A DNA stretch of 6,136 nucleotides from Bryobacterales bacterium (lineage in GTDB: Bacteria > Acidobacteriota > Terriglobia > Bryobacterales > Bryobacteraceae). The position numbers were made by a program, and so were the translations under genes. This document shows positions 1-6,040 of this stretch, piece after piece (positions within the stretch are counted from its first letter, which is position 1; every line of letters starts with the position of its first letter). Where the stretch lies: NCBI GenBank assembly GCA_003164075.1, contig PLRZ01000315.1, positions 8,310-14,445 of the forward strand, read 5' to 3'. The notes under the pieces were generated by a model. It did not search any database, was not told where the DNA came from, and worked only from the letters and a program-made list of their open reading frames with translations.

Positions 1-377
1 ACGCCCAGTTGGTCTTCGTCGTCGTAGATGGTGAACCGCCGCGTAAAGCCCGGGCGGATGCGCGCCAGGGGCTCGCCATCGCGCCGCAATAAACGGACAC
101 AGAACGCGTGAAACGTGAAAATGTTGGGCGAGGAATCCAGTTGGACGTCCTCCAGCAGCGCCACCACGCGCTGGCGCATCTCACTGGCGGCCTTATTGGT
201 GAATGTCACCGCCAAAATGGCGGACGGAGGCACGTGCCGCGCCGTGATGATGTAGGCGATGCGATGCGTGATTACCCGTGTTTTGCCACTACCGGCACCC
301 GCCAGAATCAGAAGCGGCCCTTCCGTAGATGTAACCGCTTCCCGCTGCTGCGGGTTCAGCCCTTTGAGGAAATCCAT
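1..377 (-). CDS. pcrA: UvrD/PcrA-family ATP-dependent DNA helicase, N-terminal part (runs off left edge)
   Basis: This is a superfamily 1A 3'-5' DNA helicase, a cytoplasmic enzyme that unwinds DNA in repair and in clearing replication obstacles. The 125 visible codons read from the ATG at 377-375. They show the Q motif LNPQQREAV (residues 8-15), Walker A AGAGSGKT (26-33), motif Ia around [12 protein letters not shown] (57-68) and motif Ib [12 protein letters not shown] (88-99). These are in the order and spacing of the 1A domain, before the 1B domain begins. A full member has about 700-750 residues, so most of the gene, including Walker B and the 2A/2B domains, lies outside the window. The start is chosen because family proteins begin just before the Q motif; no good Shine-Dalgarno sequence is visible. 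The gene diverges from the ABC operon with 56 bases between starts. PcrA, UvrD and Rep cannot be told apart from this part alone, so the symbol is a best guess. Confidence 0.95.
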   Translation of the reverse strand, partial: MDFLKGLNPQQREAVTSTEGPLLILAGAGSGKTRVITHRIAYIITARHVPPSAILAVTFTNKAASEMRQRVVALLEDVQLDSSPNIFTFHAFCVRLLRRDGEPLARIRPGFTRRFTIYDDEDQLG

Positions 378-433
378 GACGTGGGGACTATTTGAGTTTA
401 GCAGGCTATGGGTTCTGCTACCATGCGAGACGA
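378..433. promoter_or_regulatory. Divergent intergenic region between helicase and ABC operon
   Basis: These 56 bases separate two divergent start codons, so promoters for both operons should lie here or slightly inside the genes. The stretch is less GC-rich than its flanks. I could not pick a convincing -35/-10 pair on either strand. TAAACT, read on the minus strand near 393-398, is the best -10-like hexamer for the helicase, but it lacks a good -35. Confidence 0.3.
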
Positions 434-1345
434 ATGGACGCCGTCGAAATTGCCAGTGTCACCAAGACGTTCGATACCGTGACCGCCGTCGATGACCTCT
501 CTCTTACCGTGCCGGAGGGCTCGGTGTACGGATTCATCGGACCCAACGGATCCGGGAAAACCACCACCATGCGGATGATCGCCAGCATTTTCTACCCCGA
601 CCGCGGCTCTATCCGCGTCTTCGGCCGGCAGATGCTGGGCGCCCGCTCGGACGAGATCGGCTACCTGCCCGAGGAGCGCGGCCTGTATCGCAAGATGACC
701 GTGCGCCGCGTCCTGGAATTCTATGGCGAATTGCGCGGCGGACGCAAAGTGACGGCCGAGGTGGATGCCTGGCTCGCACGGCTGGGCATGGCGGAGTGGG
801 CCGGCCGCAAGGTGGAATCGCTCAGCAAAGGCATGAGCCAGCGGGTGCAATTCATCGCCGCCGTGATTCCCACGCCCCGGCTGTTGATTCTCGACGAGCC
901 CTTCGCCGGCCTGGACCCGGTGAGCGCCGAGGTCATCCGCGCGGCCGTTCTGGAACTGCGCCGCGGGGGCGCCACGGTCATCCTCAGCACTCACGACATG
1001 AATGTCGCCGAAAACCTCTGCGACCGCATCTTCATGATTTTTCGCGGCAGGAAAGTGCTCGACGGCACGCTGGCATCCATCCAGGACCAGTTCGGCAACG
1101 ACACCATACGGGTCTCCGCCGACGACGGCTTCCCGCCGCTCGCGGAACTTCCCGGAGTGGAGAAGATTCGCGATCTGGGGCAGGTGAAGGAGCTGCGCAT
1201 GGCTCGCGGCTGCGATCCGCAACAGGTGCTCGCAGTGCTGGTGGCGCGTACCCGGGTGACCGGTTTCTCCATTGTGAAGCCGTCGCTCAACGATATCTTC
1301 GTGCGCATCGCCGGCCCTGCCAGCGAGGAGGTGAAAGTTGCATAG
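434..1345 (+). CDS. ABC exporter ATP-binding protein, NatA/YhaQ-like
   Basis: This is the cytoplasmic ATPase subunit of an ABC-2 type exporter and powers the permease encoded next to it. Numbering from ATG 434 (303 residues), it has Walker A GPNGSGKT (36-43), signature LSKGMSQ (130-136, in place of LSGGQ), Walker B LLILDE (150-155), the D-loop region GLDPV and the H-loop STHDM (His187). The Q-loop reads [10 protein letters not shown], with Glu where most ABC ATPases have Gln; I recall this as usual for the YhaQ-like branch (COG4152). A C-terminal accessory domain (about 212-303) ends with [12 protein letters not shown], also typical of these exporters. The same frame is open back to a TTG at 392, but family proteins begin near [11 protein letters not shown], so ATG 434 is preferred although its ribosome site is weak. 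The gene overlaps the permease gene by 8 nt. NatAB exports sodium in Bacillus; the substrate here cannot be deduced. Confidence 0.93.
   Translation: MDAVEIASVTKTFDTVTAVDDLSLTVPEGSVYGFIGPNGSGKTTTMRMIASIFYPDRGSIRVFGRQMLGARSDEIGYLPEERGLYRKMTVRRVLEFYGELRGGRKVTAEVDAWLARLGMAEWAGRKVESLSKGMSQRVQFIAAVIPTPRLLILDEPFAGLDPVSAEVIRAAVLELRRGGATVILSTHDMNVAENLCDRIFMIFRGRKVLDGTLASIQDQFGNDTIRVSADDGFPPLAELPGVEKIRDLGQVKELRMARGCDPQQVLAVLVARTRVTGFSIVKPSLNDIFVRIAGPASEEVKVA
1325..1330 (+). promoter_or_regulatory. Ribosome binding site deciding the TTG start of the permease gene
   Basis: GAGGAG lies seven bases before TTG 1338, inside the end of the ATPase gene. This spacing is close to ideal. The first residues from this TTG ([12 protein letters not shown]) match the expected N-terminus of the family, so the non-AUG start is well supported and implies translational coupling to the upstream gene. 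Confidence 0.75.
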
Positions 1346-2639
1346 GATCCTGCTGATTGCCCGGCGCGACTACCTCGCTACCGTCCGCACCAAAGCTTTC
1401 CTCGTGGGGCTGGTCGTGGCCCCGCTGCTGTTTGGAGGCGGACTCCTGGGCGTGGCTCTCTTGAAAGCCAAGCCCGATATCGCCGACCGCCGGGTCGCCA
1501 TCGTCGACCGTAGCGGAACCGCAGCCGCGTCGATTATCCAGGCCGCTGGCGAAAAGAGCGCGCGCGAGGCGGTCGACAAAACCACCGGCCGGCAGGTGGA
1601 ACCGCGCTACCTGTTCGAAACCGTGCCGGCCGACGACCGTGACGCCAATGCGCAGCGCCTGGCGCTTTCCGAGCGCGTGCGCGGCCACCAGCTTTACGCC
1701 TTCCTCGAGATTGTGCCGCGCGCCGGCGATCCGGCGCTGCGCGTCTCCTGCTATTCCGAAGCCAGCGGGATCGACGATGCCCGCCGCTGGTTCGACGGTC
1801 CGGTGACCACCGGCATCCAAAGAGCGCGGCTGGTGAAGCTCGGTGTGGACCCCAGCCTGGTTGGCGATCTGCTCACGCCGGTCGCGGTGGAACGGCTCAG
1901 CCTGGTGACCCGCGACGAGAAAACCGGCGCCATTCGCAAGGCTCACAAGAAGGGCGAGTTGGAAGGCTTTGCCGTGCCGTTCGGGCTGATGATGCTGCTG
2001 GGCATGATCGTCCTGGTGGGCTCTTCGCCCATGCTGCCGGCGGTTACCGAAGACAAGGCCCAGCGCATCGTGGAAATGCTGCTGGGGCTGGCGACGCCAT
2101 GGGAATTAATGACGGGGAAAGTGCTGGCGGCGGTGGGAATTTCGCTCACCAGTTCGGCGTTCTACGTGATTGGCGGCACGTTGGCGCTGGCGGGGCTGGG
2201 GATGATTGGCATGGTCCCGTTCGCGCTGCTTCCCTGGTTTTATGTGTATCTGGTTGCCGACGTGGTGATGCTGTGCGCCTTCGCGGCGGCCCTCGGATCG
2301 GCGTGCAGCAGCCCGCAGGATGCCCAGAGCCTGGCGGTTGTGTTGGTGGCGCCGGTAGTGATTCCTTATTTTCTGATAACGCCCGCGATGACGCAGCCCA
2401 ACGGCGCGTTAGTCACGGCAGCGTCGTTATTCCCGCCCTTTGCGCCCATGATGATGCTGGTGCGGCAAGCCATGCCCGGCGGAGTTCCCGCATGGCAGCC
2501 GTGGGTGGCATTGGCGGGAATACTGGCGTGGACCATGCTGGCCGTGTGGGCCGCCGCGCGCATTTTCCGCGTGGGAATTCTGATGCAGGGCAAGCCGCCG
2601 AAGATCGCCGATATGGTCCGCTGGGCGATTCGGGGGTGA
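1338..2639 (+). CDS. ABC-2 type exporter permease, NatB/YhaP-like
   Basis: This is the membrane subunit (433 residues) of the exporter whose ATPase is encoded immediately upstream. The N-terminus IARRDYLATVRTKAF (7-21) is the cytoplasmic amphipathic start typical of NatB-type permeases (COG1668, ABC2_membrane_3). It is followed by a first membrane segment at about 21-43. A large hydrophilic, presumably extracytoplasmic domain spans about 45-210. Further hydrophobic segments lie near 211-234, 262-290, 293-321, 330-350, 358-376 and 386-412. The conserved cytoplasmic loop TEDKAQRIVEMLLG (237-250), followed by ELMTGKVL (256-263), matches the family pattern E-x-K-x-x-R-I-x-E-x-L-L...GK. SSPQDAQ (324-330) corresponds to the later conserved S-x-x-x-A-Q motif. 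TTG is the start, and the gene overlaps the ATPase gene by 8 nt. The protein looks complete; the transported substrate is unknown. Confidence 0.92.
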   Translation: MHRILLIARRDYLATVRTKAFLVGLVVAPLLFGGGLLGVALLKAKPDIADRRVAIVDRSGTAAASIIQAAGEKSAREAVDKTTGRQVEPRYLFETVPADDRDANAQRLALSERVRGHQLYAFLEIVPRAGDPALRVSCYSEASGIDDARRWFDGPVTTGIQRARLVKLGVDPSLVGDLLTPVAVERLSLVTRDEKTGAIRKAHKKGELEGFAVPFGLMMLLGMIVLVGSSPMLPAVTEDKAQRIVEMLLGLATPWELMTGKVLAAVGISLTSSAFYVIGGTLALAGLGMIGMVPFALLPWFYVYLVADVVMLCAFAAALGSACSSPQDAQSLAVVLVAPVVIPYFLITPAMTQPNGALVTAASLFPPFAPMMMLVRQAMPGGVPAWQPWVALAGILAWTMLAVWAAARIFRVGILMQGKPPKIADMVRWAIRG

Positions 2640-2680
2640 GGCGCCGCGCTCCTCCTCCGGCAAGCTCACCATGCACCCAT

Positions 2681-2899
2681 ATGAAGGCGCTTCTGATCCA
2701 GTTGGATGAACAGACGCTGGCCGCTCTGAATCGCGTAGCGGCGCCCGGCAAACGAAAACGGTCGGAGTTCGTTCGTCAGGCAATCCGCAAAGCGATCCGC
2801 CAAGCTGAGTACGGCGCCATGCGCGCTGCCTACCGCAAGCTGCCGGATTCGGCACTGGATGCCGACGACTGGTCTACGCCTGAGGAATTCAAAGCTTGA
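2681..2899 (+). CDS. Ribbon-helix-helix (CopG-like) antitoxin, probably orphaned
   Basis: This 72-residue protein begins with an alternating strand MKALLIQLDEQTL (1-13). Two predicted helices follow (about 12-20 and 27-41), with the basic stretch PGKRKRSEFVRQA between and into them. This is the layout of the MetJ/Arc/CopG DNA-binding fold, which binds operators as a dimer. The acidic tail (about 52-72, LPDSALDADDWSTPEEF) resembles the toxin-binding end of antitoxins paired with PemK/MazF toxins. ATG 2681 is the natural start, although no clear Shine-Dalgarno sequence precedes it; it sits 41 bases after the permease stop. The stop overlaps a TTG that opens only a remnant of a toxin gene, so the antitoxin appears to have lost its partner. 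It may now act as a free repressor, or neutralise a toxin encoded elsewhere; both are inference. Confidence 0.82.
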   Translation: MKALLIQLDEQTLAALNRVAAPGKRKRSEFVRQAIRKAIRQAEYGAMRAAYRKLPDSALDADDWSTPEEFKA

Positions 2900-3039
2900 A
2901 ACAGTTCGAAATCTTCTGGATCGAGACGCACATATGCGATATTGATGCCCGTTTCGCGGAATTTCTAAATAAGCAAAATGTTGAGCCCTGCGATTCCGAT
3001 ATTGGTTTTTTTGGGCGAGGCGGAGACTCTGAGCCCTGA
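2896..3039 (+). pseudogene. Truncated PemK/MazF-like toxin remnant
   Basis: A TTG at 2896 overlaps the antitoxin stop as TTGA, the usual coupled arrangement for such pairs. The first ten codons read (M)KQFEIFWIE, close to the opening strand of PemK/MazF toxins (typically M-K-x-x-E-I-x-W-x). From about base 2926 onward the frame no longer resembles the family. There is no proline-rich T-R-P loop or R-P-V-x-x-x-S motif, and the frame ends at TGA 3037-3039 after 47 residues, against about 100-120 for a complete toxin. I infer that the toxin was cut at about 2925 by a deletion or by replacement with unrelated DNA. The alternative is that the short open frame is chance and the ten-codon match is coincidental. 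The match is brief, so confidence is moderate. Confidence 0.5.
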
Positions 3040-3046
3040 GACTCCG
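2982..3046 (+). repeat. Imperfect 17-base direct repeat
   Basis: TGAGCCCTGCGATTCCG at 2982-2998 and TGAGCCCTGAGACTCCG at 3030-3046 match at 14 of 17 positions and start 48 bases apart. The 7-mer GAGACTC also occurs at 3023-3029 and, shortly after, at 3038-3044. These repeats are too short and too few to name an element; they may mark past slippage or recombination near the truncated toxin. Confidence 0.4.
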
Positions 3047-3250
3047 GGCGGCCATAGCTAACGTCTGCGACCCATTTTCCGAGTAAGCGGCCAGGCGACT
3101 GGAGCGCGTCGGCGCCTTTCACAACGGCGTGTGTGCGGAGCAGCAGCGCCGTCGTGAGGCCCAATGACCGCCCATTCTCATGGAACGGCGTGTCACGGGA
3201 GGGATTCGCAGTCAACACGAGGCCACTTCAGCGGAACGGGCGGTTCTCGT

Positions 3251-3268
3251 CCAGGTGGCGTACCCTGG
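3251..3268 (+). promoter_or_regulatory. Small inverted repeat before the second antitoxin gene, possible operator
   Basis: CCAGG (3251-3255) and CCTGG (3264-3268) are exact inverted arms around eight bases, ending 18 bases before the antitoxin ATG. TA operons are commonly autorepressed through palindromes in this position. The arms are short, and a chance occurrence in GC-rich DNA is quite possible. Confidence 0.25.
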
Positions 3269-3286
3269 AGATCAGAGGCTCCCAAT

Positions 3287-3508
3287 ATGGACTTCAGAGA
3301 AGAGTTGGTGGCGCGCGTTGAGAAACTGCCTCCCGAAATGCAGGAGCAGGTGCTTCGTTTCGTGGCGTCCCTGGCGGCACAGAGTCCAACGGGGGAAAGC
3401 GGAACGGCATTGCGCCACTTCGCGGGCTCCCTGGATGCGGTTTCCGCCCAGGAAATGGTCCAAGCGATCGAAGAAGACTGCGAGCGGGTGGATGTCGGTG
3501 AGTGGTAA
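3287..3508 (+). CDS. DUF2281-like VapB-type antitoxin
   Basis: This 73-residue acidic protein has the N-terminal pattern LPPEMQEQVLRFVASL (14-29), characteristic of DUF2281-type antitoxins. A flexible linker follows (about 31-43), then a C-terminal part, FAGSLDAVSAQEMVQAIEED (45-64), with CERVDVGEW at the end. Such tails bind and block PIN-domain toxins. ATG 3287 is preceded by AGAGG at 3274-3278, eight bases away, which supports the start even though the frame is open further upstream. The toxin gene starts at 3492 inside this gene, a 17-base overlap typical of co-translated TA pairs. The role, neutralising the VapC partner and probably repressing its own operon, is inferred from the family and neighbourhood. 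The gene is intact while its toxin is not. Confidence 0.8.
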   Translation: MDFREELVARVEKLPPEMQEQVLRFVASLAAQSPTGESGTALRHFAGSLDAVSAQEMVQAIEEDCERVDVGEW

Positions 3509-3895
3509 GTTTCTCCTCGACACCAACATCGTCATCGCCTTGCTGGAGGGCGATGCGGCGGTTCTGTCGAACTTGGATCAGGCGCCTGAAGTCCTGACGT
3601 ATTCGTGCCGGCCATTGTGTTTGGCGAGTTATTCTTCGGAGCTGCGAAATCAAGCCGGCCTCACGAGAACTCCGCCAGACTGGAACAATTTGCAGTAGGC
3701 AGGACCATTCTTCCTTGCGATCTTCGGGTCGCTCGCGAGTACGGACGGCTGAAACAGGATCTTCGGGCGAAGGGGAAGCCCATCCCTGAGAACGACATCT
3801 GGATCGCCGCGCTAGCCACTTCGCATGAACTGGTTCTGGCCACCCGTGACCGGCACTTCCGCGACGTTGACGGTTTGGTCATCGCGGTCTGGTGA
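3492..3895 (+). pseudogene. vapC: VapC-type PIN-domain toxin, frame broken near codon 35
   Basis: PIN-domain toxins are Mg-dependent ribonucleases. The reading frame from ATG 3492 begins MSVSGKFLLDTNIVIALLEG, with the first catalytic Asp in LLDTN (residue 10), and continues to APEVL. It then loses similarity and stops at TAG 3696-3698 after 68 residues. The rest of the domain continues in the frame that includes GTG 3605, from about 3596 to TGA 3893-3895. That part contains FVPAIVFGELFFGA (second acidic residue, Glu), PENDIWIAALA (third, Asp) and ATRDRHF (fourth, Asp). A stop at 3587-3589 in the second frame confines the switch to about 3588-3604. It corresponds to a -1 shift, that is one missing base or two extra modulo three. 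Joined, the protein would have about 134 residues, normal for VapC. I see no slippery heptamer, so mutation or sequencing error is likelier than programmed frameshifting. Confidence 0.85.
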
Positions 3896-4217
3896 TTATC
3901 GTGCGACCGCTGTGCTGGCTGGTATTTGAGATGTCCCGTAACGCTTTCCATAGAGGTGGTTCTGAACGTCAGCCCGACGCTGGGGGGATTGGGAGAGTTT
4001 GAGCCGGTTCCTCCCGTGATACGCCGTCCCCGGAAACCACTCGAGCGAATTGTCGCCGATACACCGAAGTGGCTGCCACTGCCCCCTCCTCCTCCCAGCC
4101 ATGGATCAGATCGCTCCCGTGAAGTCTCCCTCACGTCAACTGCCCGTATCACGCCCATCTCTTCCCTGTGGCCGTCCTGCCAGCGTGAGGGGACCCTGCA
4201 ATCCAGCCGGCGCGGAG
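3896..4217. other. Intergenic stretch without recognised gene
   Basis: About 320 bases lie between the convergent vapC remnant and etfA. A plus-strand frame is open from a TTG at 3926 through the stretch and into the etfA antisense. It encodes a proline-rich segment (PLPPPPPS near 4075-4098) but has no ribosome site, no family resemblance that I recognise, and no ATG start. CGTGA/TCACG around 4119-4136 forms only a five-base stem and has no T-run, so I do not call a terminator for either converging operon. CCCTCAC and GTGAGGG near 4129 and 4185 could pair over a long loop. Confidence 0.4.
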
Positions 4218-5225
4218 CTACCCCAACATGCGATTCACTTCGCGCATTACTTCGAACGCGTCCGCCACGTAGAGCACGTCCGCCTTCCCGCGCGCCCAGC
4301 CGCAGTTGGGGTCCAGATTGATGGCGCGGCGCTCGGTGATGAAACGCCAGCCCACCACGTGAGGCTCTTCCCCATGGCAGCAAGTCGAAAGGCCTTTGGG
4401 ATGCCGCGGAGTCGCTCCGGTCTGCCCGATCTGATTCATGTGCGTCATGAACTGCAACACGGCCTCGCCTTCGCCGCTGAGATCCACCAGCGACTTACTG
4501 CCGCCTAAAGACGCTTTGGCGCTCCGCAGGAAATTGAGAATCAGCGTCTCCGCCTCCGCCCCGTGTACTTTGCCGTCGCCCTGCTTCTTGGTCCAGCCGG
4601 CGCCCGCCACGAAGAGCAGCTTGGCGTCCGGCCGGATGGTCTGCTCGTCGGCCTTGGGCGCCTGAATGCCCGTCACTTCGGTGCGCGGCTGCGGCATTTC
4701 CACCGCGATCGTCTCCACTGTGGCCGAACCGGCCGCGCCGCTCCAGGCGGGGACACAGCCGGCCTCGAGCAGTACCACCCATGGACGTTGTTGCCGCGTC
4801 AGGACCGCTTCCATGCGCTGGCGATAGAACCAGCGGGTGACCGCGGGAGCGCCATTCTGAACGGCGAGACTGGTGGCGTGGGTATCGACGCGGCCGCCGA
4901 GCCGGTACGCTACTCCGGGAAGCGCGCGCGACCATCGCGAGGTGGATGGCGCCAGCACGAGCGTTGCACCGGCGGCGCGGCACAACGCTTCCGCCGCCGC
5001 GGCGTCCGTCGCATAACGCGGCTGCGCGAAGGCGTCGCCCGTGACGGCGAGCGTGCGTGCCGCTCCGGCGCCGGCGATCTGATCGGCGGCCGCCTGCGCC
5101 GCCGCGCCCACCAGCCCGACCGTCAATTCTCCGCCCAGTGCGAGAGCCGTGGTCAACGCTTCCAGGGCCGGCTTGGCCAGCCTGCCGTCGGCTTCGATAT
5201 GCGCCAAAAGTAAGATGGATTCCAT
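4218..5225 (-). CDS. etfA: Electron transfer flavoprotein alpha subunit, divergent
   Basis: EtfA is the larger subunit of the soluble ETF dimer, which passes electrons from acyl-CoA and other dehydrogenases to the quinone pool or to another acceptor. The 335-residue length is normal. The N-terminal ETF domain spans about 1-180, beginning with the strand MESILLLAHIE and including the segment LVLAPSTSRWSRALPGVAYRLG (89-110). The C-terminal domain keeps LLFVAGAG (203-210), SLGGSKSLVD (239-248), NQIGQTG (264-270) and AINLDPN (301-307), placed like VSGGRG, GASRAVVDAG, QVGQTG and INKDP in canonical EtfA. The FAD-contacting SGAIQH segment is absent, however; at that place stand STCCHGEEPHVVGWRF (280-295). 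The Arg of the GASR motif is Lys. A strong GGAGG ribosome site and the adjacency to etfB confirm start and identity. The gene ends its operon. Confidence 0.88.
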   Translation of the reverse strand: MESILLLAHIEADGRLAKPALEALTTALALGGELTVGLVGAAAQAAADQIAGAGAARTLAVTGDAFAQPRYATDAAAAEALCRAAGATLVLAPSTSRWSRALPGVAYRLGGRVDTHATSLAVQNGAPAVTRWFYRQRMEAVLTRQQRPWVVLLEAGCVPAWSGAAGSATVETIAVEMPQPRTEVTGIQAPKADEQTIRPDAKLLFVAGAGWTKKQGDGKVHGAEAETLILNFLRSAKASLGGSKSLVDLSGEGEAVLQFMTHMNQIGQTGATPRHPKGLSTCCHGEEPHVVGWRFITERRAINLDPNCGWARGKADVLYVADAFEVMREVNRMLG

Positions 5226-5227
5226 GG

Positions 5228-6040
5228 TTATTCCTCCCCGATCCAGGCCACGATCTCCCGTGCAATCTCAGCGGCCGGCAGGTTTTTCACGATGCGTGTC
5301 TCGCGCTGCTGCCTGGGCAGGCTCACGGAGGCGAACGACAGGCCGGTGTTGGGCACCGGCGTGGCCTTGGCGCGTTGCAGCGCCGGCATGATGGCCCGCA
5401 TGTTGGCCATTCCCACTTGCGGATTGTTGCGCGGCTCGGGCAGATTGCCGGTGGCCCAGCCCAGCACGGCCGGCGGCGCGCTGCACACCGACACCTGGTG
5501 TTTCCCGCCTTCCACCCGCTCCAGAATTTCGAAACTGCCGTCGTCGCGGACGGCAATCCGGTCCACACCTTGGAATTGCTCCACGATTCCCAGCCGCTCC
5601 CCCACCATTTGCAAGGTGGACCCGGCGCCGCGGGAGGCCGACTCCCACCCGCCGAACACCAGCACCCGCGAGCGGTCCAACCCGGCAATGGCTTCGATTC
5701 CCGCGGCCAGCGCCGCCGCTGTCTCGAACGAGTCGCTGAAGCCGGACGCCGGACCGTCGAGCGCCACCAGCTCAAAAGGGACCTTCTGAGCCACAGTCAT
5801 CATCACCTGCTGCAGCTTGGCCTTAGGCCCCAGGCTGACCAGCCAGACCTTGCTCCCGGGCATCTTCCGCGCCAGATGGGCCGCCTCGAACAGGGCGTGG
5901 CCCGCCCAGGGGTCGAGGATCGCCGGGAGCATCATTTCGTTTTTCAGGGACGGACCGGCCGGCCCAACCACCGGCTCCAGCGTCTGCAGTGGGTCGGGGA
6001 CCAGCGTGCCGCAGACCACAATTTGAAAAGGAGTGCTCAT
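5228..6040 (-). CDS. etfB: Electron transfer flavoprotein beta subunit, divergent
   Basis: EtfB (270 residues, close to the usual 250-260) pairs with EtfA in a cytoplasmic flavoprotein. The start FQIVVCGTLVPDP (5-17) matches the family opening I-L-V-C-V-K-x-V-P-D. LDPWAGHALFEAAHLARK (42-59) replaces N-x-x-D-x-x-A-x-E-x-A-x-x-L-K. VWLVSLGP (65-72) is the strand before the alpha/beta core. PEPRNNPQVGMANMRAIMPA (201-220) with QRAKATPV (222-229) corresponds to the family block N-E-P-R-Y-x-x-L...I-M-x-A-x-K-K-P. The AMP-binding loop, usually G-x-Q-A-I-D-D-D, reads FGGWESASRGAGS (129-141) and lacks the Asp run, so nucleotide binding may differ. The gene precedes etfA by two bases. GGAAG nine bases before ATG 6040 is a usable ribosome site. 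The identity rests on several aligned blocks plus the neighbour; substrate dehydrogenases are not in view. Confidence 0.87.
   Translation of the reverse strand: MSTPFQIVVCGTLVPDPLQTLEPVVGPAGPSLKNEMMLPAILDPWAGHALFEAAHLARKMPGSKVWLVSLGPKAKLQQVMMTVAQKVPFELVALDGPASGFSDSFETAAALAAGIEAIAGLDRSRVLVFGGWESASRGAGSTLQMVGERLGIVEQFQGVDRIAVRDDGSFEILERVEGGKHQVSVCSAPPAVLGWATGNLPEPRNNPQVGMANMRAIMPALQRAKATPVPNTGLSFASVSLPRQQRETRIVKNLPAAEIAREIVAWIGEE
5233..5237 (-). promoter_or_regulatory. Ribosome binding site of etfA inside the end of etfB
   Basis: On the minus strand the sequence reads GGGGAGGAATAACCATG. The GGAGG core lies seven bases before the etfA ATG and overlaps the last codons of etfB, whose TAA is between them. 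This fixes the etfA start at 5225 and indicates translational coupling. Confidence 0.8.

Larger units (their letters stand above)
2926..3286. other. Spacer without recognised gene between two TA loci
   Basis: About 360 bases with no coding frame I can recognise on either strand. The left part (about 2930-3015) is clearly more AT-rich than anything else in the window and contains a run of seven T after CCGATATTGG, which lacks a stem long enough to be a terminator. The middle and right parts are GC-rich, with short repeats: an imperfect 17-base repeat and the 9-mer ACGGCGTGT at 3124-3132 and again at 3185-3193. ACGGCG (3124-3129) can pair with CGCCGT (3147-3152) across a 17-base loop. The end of the spacer should carry the promoter of the second TA locus. 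It may be scar DNA from the event that removed the first toxin. Confidence 0.5.

Noticed and set aside
392..433. Upstream TTG start adding 14 residues to the ABC ATPase
   Set aside because: It would leave only 14 bases between divergent starts, and the added residues do not look like the family N-terminus, which fits ATG 434.
398..1222. Long minus-strand open frame opposite the ABC ATPase gene
   Set aside because: It is the shadow of a strongly supported ATPase gene; the translation is His/Gly/Ala-rich and matches no family.
1287..1946. Minus-strand open frame opposite the permease gene
   Set aside because: The plus strand has clear permease motifs and the antisense translation has none.
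3000..3015. T-run after CCGATATTGG as a rho-independent terminator
   Set aside because: The possible stem is only four pairs with a wobble and almost no loop.
2889..3218. Minus-strand open frame across the spacer between the TA loci
   Set aside because: No recognisable motif, no clear ribosome site, and codon use unlike the other genes of the window.
3580..3605. Programmed -1 frameshift site in vapC
   Set aside because: No X-XXY-YYZ slippery heptamer and no evident downstream stem; mutation or error is simpler. Kept only as a testable alternative.
3661..4383. Minus-strand open frame across the vapC remnant, the gap and the end of etfA
   Set aside because: It overlaps two recognised genes on other frames and is low-complexity (Gly/Arg/Ser-rich), with no ribosome site or family motif.
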